DNA of 64,000 nt. It comes from Zantedeschia hybrid cultivar (lineage: Eukaryota; Streptophyta; Magnoliopsida; Alismatales; Araceae). Location of the stretch: NCBI GenBank assembly GCA_030544215.1, contig JARZZO010000003.1:25863879-25927878 (forward strand), read 5' to 3'. The number at the start of each line of letters is the position of its first letter. Position 1 is the stretch's first letter. Shown here piece after piece: positions 34,833 through 47,102 of the stretch. The position numbers were made by a program, and so were the translations under genes. Below the pieces are notes generated by a model. The model had not been told where the DNA came from. It was given only the letters and a program-made list of their open reading frames with translations, and searched no databases.

Positions 34833-36062
34833 ATGGTTCTCGTCGAGGAATTATCGGAACCCAATATCCATAATTTCGAGGTAATGCAAGCCGATGCTTT
34901 CGGAGACGAGACATGGATGACTCCGATAGTGGCATTTATTCTCCGAATGGAGCTCTGGTCTGAAGCAAGAGAAGCGAGACGTATCCGACTACGTTCCTCT
35001 CAATTTATCGTCCTAGAAGAAATATTGTATAAAAGGTCTTTCGGCCGACCCCTCTTCCGGTGTCTCGGTCCAGTCGAAGCTAATTATGCCCTTCAGGAGG
35101 TTCATGAAGGGGTCTGCAGAGCATACGCAGGGGGCCGAGCCCTGGTGCACATACTCATAAGGCAAGGTTACTGGTGGCCAACCCTCCGTGAGGACGCAGC
35201 CAGCCTTGTCCGCCGCAGCGACCAGTGCCAGAAGTACAACTCTCTTATCCATCAATCAGCAACTATACTGACGCCTCTCTCAGATCTTTGGCCTTTCGCT
35301 CAATAGGGGATTGATATTCTCTGCCCATTTCCCACGGCCACTGGACAGAGAAAATTTCTTATTGTTACAGTTGATTATTTTACCAAGTGGGTTGAGGCCG
35401 AACCCCTTGCGTCTATAACTGACAATAATACCTGGAATTTTGTGTGGAAGTCTATCATCTGCCGTTTTGGTATTCCTCGGGTCCTCATATTAGACAACGG
35501 CAAGCAATTTGATAGTTGCCGATTCAAGGATAACTGCACCAAATTCGGTATTCTACATAAGTTCACTTTGGTGGCACATCCCCAGACGAATGGTCAAGCC
35601 GAAGTCACCAACTGAAGCATCTTACAAGGGTTGAAAACCCGTCTCGGCGAAGTCAAAGACCGATGGGTGGAAGAATTGCTGAGTGTGCTGTGGGCTTATC
35701 GAACGACGAGCCGAGCCCTTACCGGAGAAACTCAATTCCAAATGGCTTACGGAGTAGAAGCGGTCATCCCGGTCGAAATTGGCCTACCTTCGCCAAGGAT
35801 TCTCGCCTACAATCCGAAAAGCAATGACGAAGCCATGAGAGATCATCTTGATCACGTTGAAGAGACAAGAGATCAGGCTCGCATCCGGTTGGCTGCATAC
35901 CAACAACGCATGGCTATATATCACAATGTTCGAGTAAAACCTTGGAACTTTGAAGCCGGGGACCTTGTGCTACGGAATGCTCATGTCTCGAAGCCTGCCG
36001 AGGCTGTAGGAAAATTATCTCCAAACTGGGCAGGCCCATACCGAGTAAAGGAGGTCATTTGA
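34833..36062 (+). pseudogene. Tat element integrase
   Basis: Zinc-binding part near 35100-35240 (VHEGVCRAYAGG, then SDQCQKYN), where the second His of the HHCC finger is replaced by Tyr. The catalytic core shows VDYFTKWVEAEPLASI with the first Asp, LDNGKQFD with the second Asp, and NGQAEVTN with the Glu, across stops at 35305 and 35612. The C-terminal part 35631-36062 reads WAYRTTSRALTGETQFQMAY, VEAVIPVEIG and FEAGDLVLRNAH. It joins element DNA to the chromosome. Stops and the changed finger residue suggest it is inactive. Confidence 0.85.
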
Positions 36063-36235
36063 CGAGGAGCGGCTAGAAACCCTCTCGGGTTAGCCTCTCC
36101 CTCGTACTTGGAATGTGGAATGCCTTATGCGCTATTTTATGTAAAACTTCCCCCCGGCTTAAGACCGAATATATGTCATCCAAAGGCTTCAATTGAGTAC
36201 ATAATTATGAAGTACTATATCTAATTCCAAGACTG

Positions 36236-36560
36236 TGTAAACCGTACCGGGAGTGGCTTCGGCCATGCAAACCATACCGGGAGCGGCAATATTCCAAATC
36301 CGTATAAACCGTACCGGGAGTGGCTTCGGCTATGTAAACCGTATCAGGAGCGGCAATATTCCAAGTCCGTGTAAATCGTATCGGGAGTGGCTTCGGTCAT
36401 GCAAACCGTATTGGGAGCGGCAATATTCCAAGTCCGTGTAAACCGTACCGGGAGTGGCTTCGGCCATATAAACCGTACCGGGAGTGGCAATATTTCAAGT
36501 CCGTGTAAACCGTACCGAGAGCGGCTTCGACCATGCTAACCGTAACGGGAGCGGCACCAT
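36236..36560 (+). repeat. Minisatellite of the Tat element
   Basis: About ten half-units of 30-35 bp alternate between two types: GTAAACCGTACCGGGAGTGG with CTTCGGCCATG, and CCGGGAGCGGCAATATTCC with AAGTCCGT. The combined unit is about 63 bp, with five to six copies. Such arrays after pol are common in Tat elements. Confidence 0.85.
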
Positions 36561-36937
36561 TCTTCAGGAACGGCATGATTTTTCCAAGTCTCCAAAGATA
36601 GATATGATATCGGCCTCTCTCATACGAAGCGCTATCATGATTTTCTATGAAGAAAATATTGCCGGACGCACCTTCGTCCTCGTCCTTGGCACAATTCTAA
36701 AATCAGTTTATCACAGCTAAATTAAGCCGAATGTATCGCGTCCGAAAGAAGATTACAAGAAAATAAATTATTCCGGTATTACGGACGAGATTTGTGCAGA
36801 CTTATTGTCGGACAGACACATGAATAAAAGGTCTTTGTATTTCAAAAACGGACTCTGAGAGTCCCAAGGTACAAAAAGACATCGGCTAAACTTAAAAGTA
36901 GCCGAAGTAGTCACTGATTACGGAAATAGAAAGAAAA

Positions 36938-39336
36938 TCATTGATCAACTAACTCCCCATTAGAGCCAAGGATAGTGTTGTCCGGAGTCGGAGGGGTTTG
37001 TGGCGTGCCGGCACGTTCAGGACTGGACGCGACCACCACCGGGGCAACGGAGGATTTCGCAGCCTTCAGCTCCTTCCACCACTTCATAATTTCAGTGCAG
37101 AGTGGCTCTTCCGGGAGCTCGAAGCTGGTGAGATCCGCTCCGGGACATGCCTTCTGTGCAACCGCCAGCCCAAGGTCGAAGATCGATTCAAAGGCTTCGG
37201 CCTGAGCTTCCAGATGCATGTCGGCGAATTCAGGGCTGGACTTGAACGCTTCTATGGCCAGATTAACCCTGTCATCGGCCGTTTTCCTAACCTCCTCAGC
37301 CTTAGCCTCAGCGGCAACAAGAGCATCAACATGTTGTTTCTTTTCCTCCTCATGCTCCTCGCGTAGCGGAGACATAGCTTCGGTCTTCTAACTGAGGGCT
37401 GATCGAAGGCTTTCAGACTCCTTGCGGAGCTCCTCGGATTCCTTGCGGAGCCTTTCCAACTCTCTTTTGGCCCTTTCTTGGGCCTCGGCTGCCAGGCGAG
37501 CTGCCTCCTTGTGCCTGGTTAGTTCGGCTCCTAGTCAAGCGTTTACGTCCAGGAGGGCGTCGATATTTCCCTCCAAATTCCTCTTAACCGAGGCAACCTT
37601 GCCTGCGACCAAGTGGTCGGCAGTTTCGTCCACGTTCCGCAGCCTCTCTTGAACGTGGGCATATCAGCGGAGGAGAGTTCCGGAGATAGCTGCAGTCTAA
37701 AAAAAAAAAAACCAGAACAATTCGGAAGATGGTAGGAAACTAAGCTGAAAGAAGCTGAGTCAAAGAATTCTTACGTGGACTGCGTAGTGCACGCACTGCG
37801 CCGTGAGACCCTCGGTGGAGAGGGTTTCGAGTTCATCTCGGATCAAAGGAAGAGTGTAATCCTGGGCGAGCTTCGCGTAAATCCTAGAGTCATCCAGGGT
37901 ATCGTCTGCGAAGACGCCGAGGTCTGGGCGCCATGGATCGTGAGCATACTCCCTCGACATATGCGTCCCTGCGGCCCCGCAGGGGAAGGACAGATTCGTA
38001 GCTCCCACTGATGCCGAGTCCAGGCGAGAGGTCTTGAGAGGCGCTGCCGCCGAAGGGGTGCGTCCCTCTCGGCTACGGGCCTCTTCTCAGCACGAGACTC
38101 CTCTCGGTCATTCTTCCTCTTCCGCTTCTCGACGTGGCTGCCCCCGCGAGAGACCTCCTTCCCCTTCTCTGCCCTGGTTCGTTCCATGGCTGCAGCAGCG
38201 ACACGACCTTCCATCAAGGCCGCGGTTTGTTCAGTCGGAGGAGGAATGACGTCCGACGCTGGAGGGGCAACACTCTGCGCCGCAGATTTCTTGCGCAGCC
38301 GGATCTTCGACACTAACGATCCGAGTCCAGATGACATTTCTACAAGAAGAACAGACAGATAAGCCGAGAGGGTATCAGTAATTGCCATTATACTCAAACA
38401 ATCCGACACTAACTCACCCTTGGCACCGACAGCGGTATCCTCTTCACTAGACGGCTCATAGCCAGCAGACTCAGAGGAGTCATTGGCTACGACCGCTGCA
38501 TTGCGAACCGAGGCAGTCCCGGAGGCGCGCCGACCAGCACGCCCCCCCCATTCTTGTCCGAGAGGCAAATAGGGGGCTTCTCGGTTCGGCATCTTATTCG
38601 GATCCGGCCATGCCCTTATGCTTATTAGCCTCTCTTCATCCGCCAGTATTTCGTTTACATCTACAGGTGAGTAGTCAATAATCTTCTGGGCTTCGGCCAG
38701 TTTATTGTCAGTGAGTTTCGGGGCCTCGGAGACTTCCTTCAGAAGTGGCCCCCATTTGATAGGAAAAGGCCAAACATTCTTATCCTCTTCCGGAAGGATA
38801 ACAAAGAAGAATCCCTCCTTCCAATGGTGAATGGACGAAGGCTTCCCGGAGAAGATGCCTCGGCCAGATCTGGTGGTGAAGGAAAACCAAGAGGAATTTC
38901 CTTGGGGTTTGATTTTGAAGAGGTATCGGAAAACGGGTACCGAAGAGGTAAGTTCTAAAATAGAACAGACCAGGAGGTACCCATAGACTGTCCGCCACGA
39001 ATTCGTAAAAAATTGAGACGGAACAAGACCGTAGGTAAGAAGGAGGTCAATGATGAAAGGGTGAAGGGGAAGTCGGAACTCTGTTCGGAAGCTGTGATCG
39101 TGGATAGAAAAACATCCCAGCCGGTGAGTATTGGCCCGAATGGCTTTCCGAGCCCTGATTAGACGAATCCAGTCGGGGATATCATATCTACCCCACATCT
39201 CCTTAACTGCCTCCCGACAGAGGAAGGAAGCCACATCCAAAACTTGCTCGGCTAGTTTACGGTCGGGTACCCTTTGTTCTAGATTGGTTTCGAGAGGCTG
39301 AGATGCAGGAGGAATCGAAACGGCTTCGTTTGCCAT
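36938..39336 (-). pseudogene. Tat element antisense ORF (Transposase_28-like / coiled coil), with two putative introns
   Basis: An antisense gene between pol and the 3' LTR. From ATG at 39336 it encodes MANEAVSIPPASQ, then a globular domain with YDIPDWIRLIRA, LPLHPFIIDLLLTYGLVPSQ and NSWRTVYGYLLVCSILEL, which I match to the family annotated as putative gypsy-type transposon protein (PF04195). An acidic and basic linker follows, then a C-terminal coiled coil rich in Glu, Ala and Lys. Two minus-strand GT-AG introns fit well: 38340-38417 (GTGAGTTAG...CTTGTAG) and 37697-37774 (GTAAGAATTC...TTTTTTAG), each 78 nt. A frame change near 38010 and stops near 37655, 37538 and 37390 mean this copy is broken. 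Its role in the element is unknown. Confidence 0.75.
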
Positions 39337-40173
39337 ATCGGAAGCAAAAGAGTTGATCGAAAAGATTGACGTGAGGGAAAGTTTTGGAGGAGGAGGTTTA
39401 GAAGAAGAGCAGGATGATTCGCTCGAGAAGAGGGAGGAGCTAAGGGACATCAAACAGTGAAAGCTGAAGGGCATAAGCTTACCCTTTGACTAGTTGAATA
39501 TCCCTGATGACAAGACACGCTCGTCTCAGCACCCCCGCTTGACAAGATGCTCTCGGGATGACTCTTAAAATGCTCCGCTACCGAGACCTCGAGGGAAGAT
39601 GCGAAAAATGGAGTTTTCTCTGTGGAGCAGGGGAGGGGTATTTATAGGAACCCCCCAGGAAGGCCCGATAAACGATCAACGACCGAGATTGCCAAACCCT
39701 TCGGTACCATCTCTCTCGGATGCCCGCCACGTGTCCCGTTCTTTCGAATGATGACCTGAGCAACGACATATTCGAAGCAGAGCGATTAATGGCCGAGATT
39801 TTATGACCTTTCGGTTATCGTCTCTGATGCGTGCCACGTGTCCCTAATCTTCGTGCAACGAGCCGAGTGGCGGAGTTCGGATCAGACTGATTGACGGTTG
39901 AGATCCTTAGACCTTTCGGCTACCACCTCAGATGCTTGCCACGTGGCTCGGACTCCTCGCACGACGAGCCGCTCGGCGGGAAATTCAAGTCTGTTTCCGC
40001 CTTCTCTTGGCGCCCTTGGTTTCAATTCGATCGACCTCTCGGTTTCGGACAAGAGCCATCTTCAATCCACAAGGGTTGGTCACGACCTCTCGGTTTTGGA
40101 CGAGAGTCATCTTCGGCACAGTGTATTCTCGGCATCTTATCTTACTGAAGCATGCCAAGAGTAGGGTGCCATG

Positions 40174-40847
40174 TGATGGGGGAAAAACCCAGGCCCAGCA
40201 ACTGGGCCCAATCTCGATTTCCGAATGGGCCGAACAACCATCGTCCATTCTCATCCGTTCTTAGCAGCCCATGTTCGTCCTGGGCCGAGACGGACCCGGC
40301 CCAACCTTCCATTTTGAACTCATTCAGCCTTGGCGCCCATTGGGCCGACTGGGCTGAAGTGGGTTCGGCCCGCTTGGCGAAGTGAGTGTGGGTTATTCTA
40401 CGGCAGCCTTGACGCCAACTGGGCCGAAGTAGGTCTGGCCCACTTAACCACTTGGACAAATGCCGACTGCCCATGAACATAGGGTGTTTCTGACATTTCA
40501 TCGCAAACAACTAGGAATAGTCCTACATCGCCTGCCATAAGAAAGGAACCCTCATCTCCTGCTATAAAAGAAGCGCTATTCATTGCGGAAAAGGTACACA
40601 AGCTATTAAGCCTTCATCTCTCTCTCTTTAAAATACGAAAAGTCTTTTATTAACTTAGTGACTGACTTAACCATCGGAGGGTTCCCCCCGGGCCAAGACC
40701 CGGGACCCTTCTGACGGTTTCTTCTCTGCAGTAGGAAGACCTTTCGTCTCCGACTCTCCTTCGGCTTCAGATCCTCTCGGTGCTCGGTCACCGGCTGGTA
40801 TTCGAATTCCCTCCCGGAATCCGACAGTGATTGCCTCGGCTATATCA
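40174..40847 (+). repeat. Tat element 3' LTR
   Basis: Same start and end as the 5' LTR, longer by about 30 bp owing to segments the 5' copy lacks. The purine-rich AGAGTAGGG a few bases upstream is a weak polypurine tract. Confidence 0.92.
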
Positions 40848-41800
40848 ACGGTGTTGGTAGCTTAGGGTCTCTCACCCTCCCCTTTGTCAGGGGTTACTCT
40901 CCTCTTGAGACACCCTTTTAGGGTTTCCAACTTTTACTATTCCATTGTATTCAATGTCCATCCTTTACAAGAGGCATCCCTGTTTTAGGAAGAAGCACCA
41001 AGAAAGAAAAGACAAAACGACCCCCACATGTGACAAGTGGAGGTCCACTGGCTACGTCAAACATAAGCCCAAATAAAAGGACATTCACATTTAACTAAAA
41101 TAAAAGAAATTATGAAATAAATGAAAAGTATATCATGAAGGATAAAATGGAGGTTGGCTCTGGCTCTAATGTAGCTCCCAAATCGTCACCCCAACATAAC
41201 GATGTCACCTATGGATGAGGTCTGCATCGACAGCGGTACACGAGTGTTGGATCAGATCAGAGTGTTGCGCGGGTGTCCTCACTGGGATCCTTAATGGGTC
41301 TTGGGTGGGTCCTACTTGAGTTTTAAAAGGATTTGATCTTAGTGGATCCTTAATGGACTTTTTGGGTCCATGATGCTTCTATGAATGGTCAAATTTTGCC
41401 AAGTCCATGATATTAAGTGTACTTGGCTTGACCAGAGTCCATGATCCATCTTCTTAAATCTGTCCAAATACCTAAAATGCCCCTAGCACTATCATTTGAC
41501 CTAAGTTAAGCCCTAGTTTGAGCCCTAAACAACCCCAAATGCAATTGAGTTAACCCAACACTCATAACCTTGCAACTTATCTAAATACCCAATCTGCCCA
41601 TGAGCTCTACAACCTAGTTAAAGATCTAATGTTCCCAACAGGAACAAAAAGGCCAAAACACCAAATACATTGAACCCTGTGACCTAAACTAAGGTAAGTA
41701 AAATACGCATGAAACTCTGAAAGCCTTCTAAGTGACCAAAACACCTCCACAAAAAACAATATAAAAGCAGAATGACAGAAATGTCCGTCAGGCCCTAATA
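40848..41800. other. Intron 3 stretch without a gene
   Basis: Probably part of the older element interrupted by the Tat insertion. It is AT-rich from 41060 with no domain seen. Confidence 0.45.
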
Positions 41801-41802
41801 TT

Positions 41803-42190
41803 TTTTTTTGAAAGTGGATGTTACTACAGTTGTATTAAATATAACAAAAAGGGATTTACAAGTGTAGTCATCCTCACTTACAAAAGACCTCTATACAAAA
41901 GACACCAAGAAGGTGCAAATAACTCTTCATTTAGCAACAAAAGGAGGGGAGAGTTTACAATGAGACCTCTACAAAAAGCAAAAGCCCACTCTCTCACTTT
42001 GACACAAATGACACTCACAATACAATCTGGTATGAGAGCTTCTTTCCTAAAAATCCTTATATTCCTTTCGTCCCACACCACCCAAATGGTGGCATGAAGA
42101 ATCATCCACCAGATTTGAACATCTTCTTTGGGGAGGTGAAGACTACCCCAGGAGAAGAGGAGTGACTCAGTAGTGTCCCTAATGTTGGTT
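41803..42190 (-). mobile_element. 5'-truncated LINE, 3' end
   Basis: On the minus strand a short frame reads ATIWVVWDERNIRIFRKEAL, which is the conserved segment after the zf-RVT domain of plant LINE ORF2. It is followed by a 3' end finishing CATCCACTTTC and an A run at about 41803-41811. No duplication was identified. Confidence 0.65.
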
Positions 42191-42739
42191 TGTAATGGCC
42201 TAACTACCTCTTACATTTTAACATCAATCTTAATTTACTGAGATCTCCACAAACCTTTAAAACTCACTTTAATTGATTAAATTACTGTCAAAACTTCTAG
42301 ATTTACCTTAAATGACTAAGGCTTAGTTTGTAAAAAGTTTGAACGTTGGATCCATGGGTAAAAGAGGGATTGGTTTTTACCAAATCAAATAGACTAATTT
42401 TTTGGTTTTTTAAGTTTTTAGTTCCAATAAATATTCATATTAAAGTGAACCCTTATGATCTGTGTATTTAGTATTGACTCTGAAAAAAGTTAGACTAACT
42501 AGTAATTGAGTCTCACTGCTAGTCTCCATTTGCCTACTTCTAACTAACTATAATTAGAGGCCTAAGTCTAGTTAATTTACTAAGAAAATGACAATATTAA
42601 GCCCCTTCTCTGTGTGCGCATGCGGAAGGGAAGTAACGTGCATCTGGCACTTCTCCATCACCATTGCCTCCTTAGGAGGGAAGCTGCCCCTGAGAAGTCT
42701 GAGGACTGTTGCTTCTGCCGCAATGGCCACTGCACTACA

Positions 42740-42848
<109 letters not shown>

Positions 42849-43223
42849 GTTGCTTTTGCCGCACGGGATTGTTGCCGGAGAGGAGGGAAACCCCTGTGTG
42901 TGCGCGCGCGCGCGCCCGTCTACGCGCCCATCCCCGTGCCCGCCCGCCTGCTCTGTCTGTCTGTCTGTTCCGTCCGTCTGTCTGTCGGTTCTAGCTCAAT
43001 CCTCTCATGGCAAGTGGATACGGACTAGCTTTTGATGTCGGAAGGAGGTAGGTTCTTATTTGCTCCTTTCCCCTCTTTTCTTGTTTGGAATTTCTGTTTA
43101 TAAAACAAAAATTGCGATCATGAAGATAGTTTTAGAAGCTAATGATTTGGTTCGGTAGTTGTGCTTTTGCACGAGTTTCAGTTTTGCATCCCTTGATATA
43201 TAATATGATTTGTTTCAAAACAG

Positions 43224-43312
43224 ATCTGCAATGCTGTTGCTATTGCTCGCCTGCTCAACTCCACTCTTGTTGTACCAAAGCTTTTGTATAGCAACGTTTG
43301 GGAAGATACAAG
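43224..43312 (+). CDS. O-fucosyltransferase-like gene, exon 4
   Basis: The acceptor AAACAG ends at 43223 and the donor GTAAAC starts at 43313. The exon reads ICNAVAIARLLNSTLVVPKL and LYSNVWEDT plus two bases. Joined to exon 3 it gives GGITQQRIA-ICNAVAIARL, the continuous first conserved block of the plant O-fucosyltransferase-like family. It leaves in phase 2. The next exon, expected to carry the QFGDIY-type segment, was not found before the window ends. Confidence 0.9.
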
Positions 43313-43949
43313 GTAAACTTCATCAATATGTTATACATATATTTTAATTGGTTGAAATCTGTTATCCAGAGTGATTTTGGTATCTTTATGTTATCACTAG
43401 TAATTGGTAAACTATGTCTTATAGTTTAAAATTCTATGCAACTTCTAATCGTAAAACCCTTGTATCGCAAATATGTATCAATAGCTTTTCTCTCTGTCTT
43501 CTATGTATGTATGTTACTCGGTAAATGATATCTACCAGGGGATAACAACAGCTTTCTATACGTCTTCATGCCTTGTATATCACTTAATTGGGTAGTTCCT
43601 CTGTTGATGTATTGTTCTTTTTGGGTCAGGTGGTGCAGTCGCCAAGTAATTAATGTGCTCCCAATGTGATTAGTTTGAACATGGGCATACACAATAGTTT
43701 TACCTTAATGGATTTTTCTGCACAGCTGCAACAGTTCCGCCTACTTCCAGCAACTATTCTGGGTCCAGGGTCCCTTTGCAGGGAGTAATATTCTTCCCAC
43801 AGGTCTCACCACCTGCAGGGAGTACCGGGCATAGGCCCTTATGAACCTGTGGGATAAATTCATCCCTCTCACACACTGTGGGGTAGACTTTGATCCCTGC
43901 GGGTATGAGGGCTCTTCCAGGGAAGTGTCTGACATTGTATAGTGCGATG

Positions 43950-44330
43950 GCTTAGGGGTTGTTTGGTTTGACGTAAAATGGCATAAAATACAGGTGTTGG
44001 ACCATTTTTATGAAGAAAGAAGAAAAGAAAAGAAAAGGAGGGCATGCGAATAAAAATGTAAAAGAGAGGGGGGCAAGAAGAAAAGAGGAAGAGAGAGGAC
44101 AAAAGTAGGAGCCACCAGTGGGCTCCCCCACCCCCCCAAACCAGTGGGGGGTGCCACCGGTGGGCACCTCCACCAGTGGTGGGGTGCCACCGCACCCTCC
44201 TCCCTCTCTTTTTCTCACCTCTCTCTCCCTCTCTTCCCACTCTATAAATACCCCCCATAGGGGCTGCTGCAGGGGAAACTTTTTGAAGACGTTGAGGCTC
44301 TGCCGGCGGAGAGAAATTTAAGTATAAGTT
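43950..44330 (+). repeat. LTR-like fragment with core promoter
   Basis: After a G-rich stretch with repeated ACCAGTGGGG and TGCCACCGGTGGG motifs (44112-44195), the + strand has CTCTATAAATACCCCCCATA near 44240 and AGGGGCTGCTGCAGGGG. This resembles the minus-strand promoter near 25820. Ends are undefined. Confidence 0.35.
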
Positions 44331-44344
44331 ATGTCCTAATATCT

Positions 44345-45245
44345 ACACCTCAAGGAATGGTTTGGAACTTTAGATTCTATAGAAATTTCCTTTATGAAGA
44401 AGAGAGGGAATTTCTTCAGCTCAACTTGTTGCTTCAAGATTTTCAAGGGCTGAATGAGTGGAAAGATGTCAAAAGCTGGAGATGGGATTTAGGAGGAAAG
44501 TTTTCTGTTAGCTCTGCAACTAAGGTTCTTAACTCAGGAGGGGTCAAGGTCAACTGGACTTCTCAGGTTTGGAACAAATCCCTTCCCATCAAGATTATAA
44601 TTTTTATGTGGAAAGTGGCCTGGGGAAGATTACCTACGGGGGATAAGCTCAGGTTCTTAAGCCCAGACAAAAGAATCTGTACATTCTGTGGGATGTTTGT
44701 AGAGACTGTGGACCATCTTTATATTAATTGTGGTATTGTGGATGCTATTTGGAAGGCTTTTTTCAAAACCTTAGGCAAAAATCCAGGTTGTTTCAATTCG
44801 GTAGGCAGCCTTATTGCAACTTGGAATCATATATGTCCTCATCATCAGGAAATATACATGTGGGAATTTCTACTGTCAGCTATGCTATGGGCCATTTGGA
44901 GGGAGCGGAACTTCAGAATATTCAGAAATCAGTTCTCTTGTCCAGCTGGGATTATTGGGAACTGTATTCACTTCCTACAAGAATGGAATTTTAGAAGACA
45001 TGGGGACAAGATTTCAGAGTCTGCCATTCTATCTAAAATTGTACAGTGGAAAACTGTCTTTCTTTGAGGGGTTTGTCTTTGGAGTTGTATTGTGTTTCTT
45101 GGGGAGGGTTTTATGTGTTTTTTGAGGTTTTTGTAATGTCTACTGTCTTGGTAGACAATTACTGTGTTTCTTATATTCCTGCCCTTGTACTCTTTTTTTT
45201 TTATATTATCAAATGAATGAAAGTGGCTTTTTGCTGCCTTAAACA
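44345..45245 (+). mobile_element. 5'-truncated LINE with zf-RVT domain and 3' end
   Basis: A 236-codon frame (44357-45067) carries the C-terminal part of a plant LINE ORF2: the KFSVSSATKVLNSGG stretch, WNKSLPIKIIIFMWKVAWGR, CTFCGMFVETVDHLYINC (the zf-RVT cysteine-histidine motif) and MLWAIWRERNFRIFRNQF. The frame is intact to its stop. The 3' untranslated part has a small stem-loop (45138-45156) and ends near ATGAATGAAAGTGGC. The RT part is missing. Confidence 0.8.
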
Positions 45246-45559
45246 AAAAGGGATGTTACTATTGTTTCAATGAAACTTTTGCCCATTTGAAGACAAAGGA
45301 TGGGTGTCCCTTTCATCCAGAAGACTTCAGAAAAGATCCGAGCTTCAAGGAAAGAATCCGACGGCCCTTTATACAAGACCCAATGCACTTCTTGATCATA
45401 TCCCTTTTTTGTGCTATTATGCACTTCACCAACAAACAAGAGACAGTGCTGCATCGACTTCAACGCTTGAGGCTTGACTTGCTTTATTATTTGCATTGAT
45501 TTTTGATCATTTGTTTGATACTCTGTTTCATTGTTCTTGGATTGCTGTGCAATAAAAGG

Positions 45560-45725
45560 TAGTCTGGAGCCTTGATATCCAGTAGTTAATAGGTGGGCTG
45601 GAGCCTTGATATCTAGTGGTTGATAGGTGGGCTAGAACCTTGTGTCCGGTGGTTGATAGTCGAGCTAGCAGATTTGTGTCCAGCAGGTTGTAAAGCTGAG
45701 TTAGCGGCTTAGTATCTAGCAGTTG
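45560..45725 (+). repeat. Minisatellite, about 43-bp unit
   Basis: Four diverged copies of GGAGCCTTGATATCTAGTGG followed by TTGATAGGTGGGCT. The last copies are strongly diverged. Confidence 0.7.
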
Positions 45726-46979
45726 TGATTGGTGTTGCTACTTGAGAGTAATGGAAATCCAAATGAGTTAGTGGACGTAGGCCAAAGGTGTAATGGTCCC
45801 TCTAAAAGATCCACAGTAGTATACAATTCTAAAACAAAATAATAAGATATTAACAAATACGACTTCAAGACAATCATCATGTTCATCAAACAACAATAAA
45901 GAGAAGGAAAAATTAAAATTTTGTATCCTAAAAATAAATTACTGGCCATACTTGAACAATCAGCCTTTGGATTGATCCTAGTTTTTCTCTTTTTTCCTGA
46001 AGAACATGCCTTAACAATTTTCGTGGTACTCAAAATTGAAATCGTTGTAGGGATCATTTACATTTCTACTGCCTTCCCTCACTGACCATCTCACTTTCTC
46101 TCATCTTTCAAATAAAATGTTTCTTTTAATTGTCTTAATTTGATGATCTTTTTCTTTTTATTCATCTAAAAGACACATGTAATGTATGCACATATGTATA
46201 GTGATTGCAGTGAAATCTGCAAAATTGAAATATTAATGGAACAATAACTTATATTGTTTACTTTACCAAAATTTTAATCAATTAATTTCTTAAACTCTTC
46301 ATTCCTATCTCTGACAAACAATGACAAGTATAATTTAATGATCTAAGTGATAATAAGTGAAGATAATTTAATAAAAGTAATAGTTCATGGGGCACTAGGA
46401 ATAGGTCGCATCGTTTCTATCTTTTGTGCTTTCCTGATACTTTTTTAATCGGTCACTGTACCGATTGGATGATTCATTCTTTAACTTGACGTGGCAGGGA
46501 TAACCACTCGTTAGTGGTCCTAGGTCCTAGGATGGTTGAGCATGCCGTCCATTGATAACTCTTTCTACCTCTCTGCCTCTACCTATTCGCCTCGGGAGTT
46601 TCCGGACACTCTATCGGGTGAGGTGGGAAAGCAAGCTAACTTGGGTATGTGGTCTCCTAACTACATGGTCCACGTCCTAGTCGTGAGTGCACTCAAATAG
46701 GGTCTCTATCCTTTGCCTAAAGTCGGGATGTTTCAAGTCTGAACTTAGACCCCCTAAGAAAAGGGACATTCTGTGCCCCGATATCACCAATCATAAGGAG
46801 CGTGATTCGATGTCTCCATATTTCTCAAGGCACATATCGTGTGGGCCCGTCTTGCTAATGAAGTGATGATACTCCGTATCTTAGTAAAACAAGACATCAT
46901 CACAAGAATCATTATTCTTTAGCAGGTCTCTTACCTTCATTGTCTTCATAGGATCTTTAAATAGTACATAGAAGTGTGT
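45726..46979. other. Stretch without a recognisable gene
   Basis: AT-rich to 46380, then a GC-richer block (46380-46870) with no open frame or terminal repeats that I recognise. It may be old LTR sequence. Confidence 0.5.
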
Positions 46980-46995
46980 CTCATTTCGGTTCTTT
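46980..46995. repeat. LINE target-site duplication, left copy
   Basis: CTCATTTCGGTTCTTT, identical to 53231-53246. Confidence 0.9.
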
Positions 46996-47102
46996 TTTTT
47001 GGAAGGTGACATGAAGTCACATTTCATTGAAGATAAATAGAATACAAAATGGCCAAAGGCCAAGGCCAAACATCATGGCAAAAAAAAAACAAACCCTTAA
47101 GA

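Larger units (their letters stand above)
29948..40847 (+). mobile_element. Tat-lineage Ty3/gypsy LTR retrotransposon, 10.9 kb
   Basis: LTRs at 29948-30591 and 40174-40847 both start TGATGGGGGAAAAACCC and end with ATCA. The primer site TTTGGCGCCGTCTATGG follows the 5' LTR. Internal order is gag, protease, RT, RNase H, a second (archaeal-like) RNase H, integrase, a minisatellite, then an antisense gene before the 3' LTR. The second RNase H and the antisense gene are typical of the Tat lineage. Flanking text ATGGTG and ACGGTG is an imperfect duplication. The LTRs are still very similar, but coding frames carry several stops, so it is probably inactive though fairly young. It inserted in the host gene's sense direction. 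Confidence 0.9.

Noticed and set aside
37843..39474. Long 543-codon open frame as a host gene
   Set aside because: It lies inside the Tat element between pol and the 3' LTR and matches the antisense ORF type known from that lineage.
44357..45067. 236-codon intact frame as a host gene
   Set aside because: The zf-RVT motif and following segment identify it as the C-terminus of LINE ORF2.
46380..46870. GC-richer block considered as organelle-derived DNA
   Set aside because: I could not match it to any plastid or mitochondrial gene, and there are no ORFs to support it.
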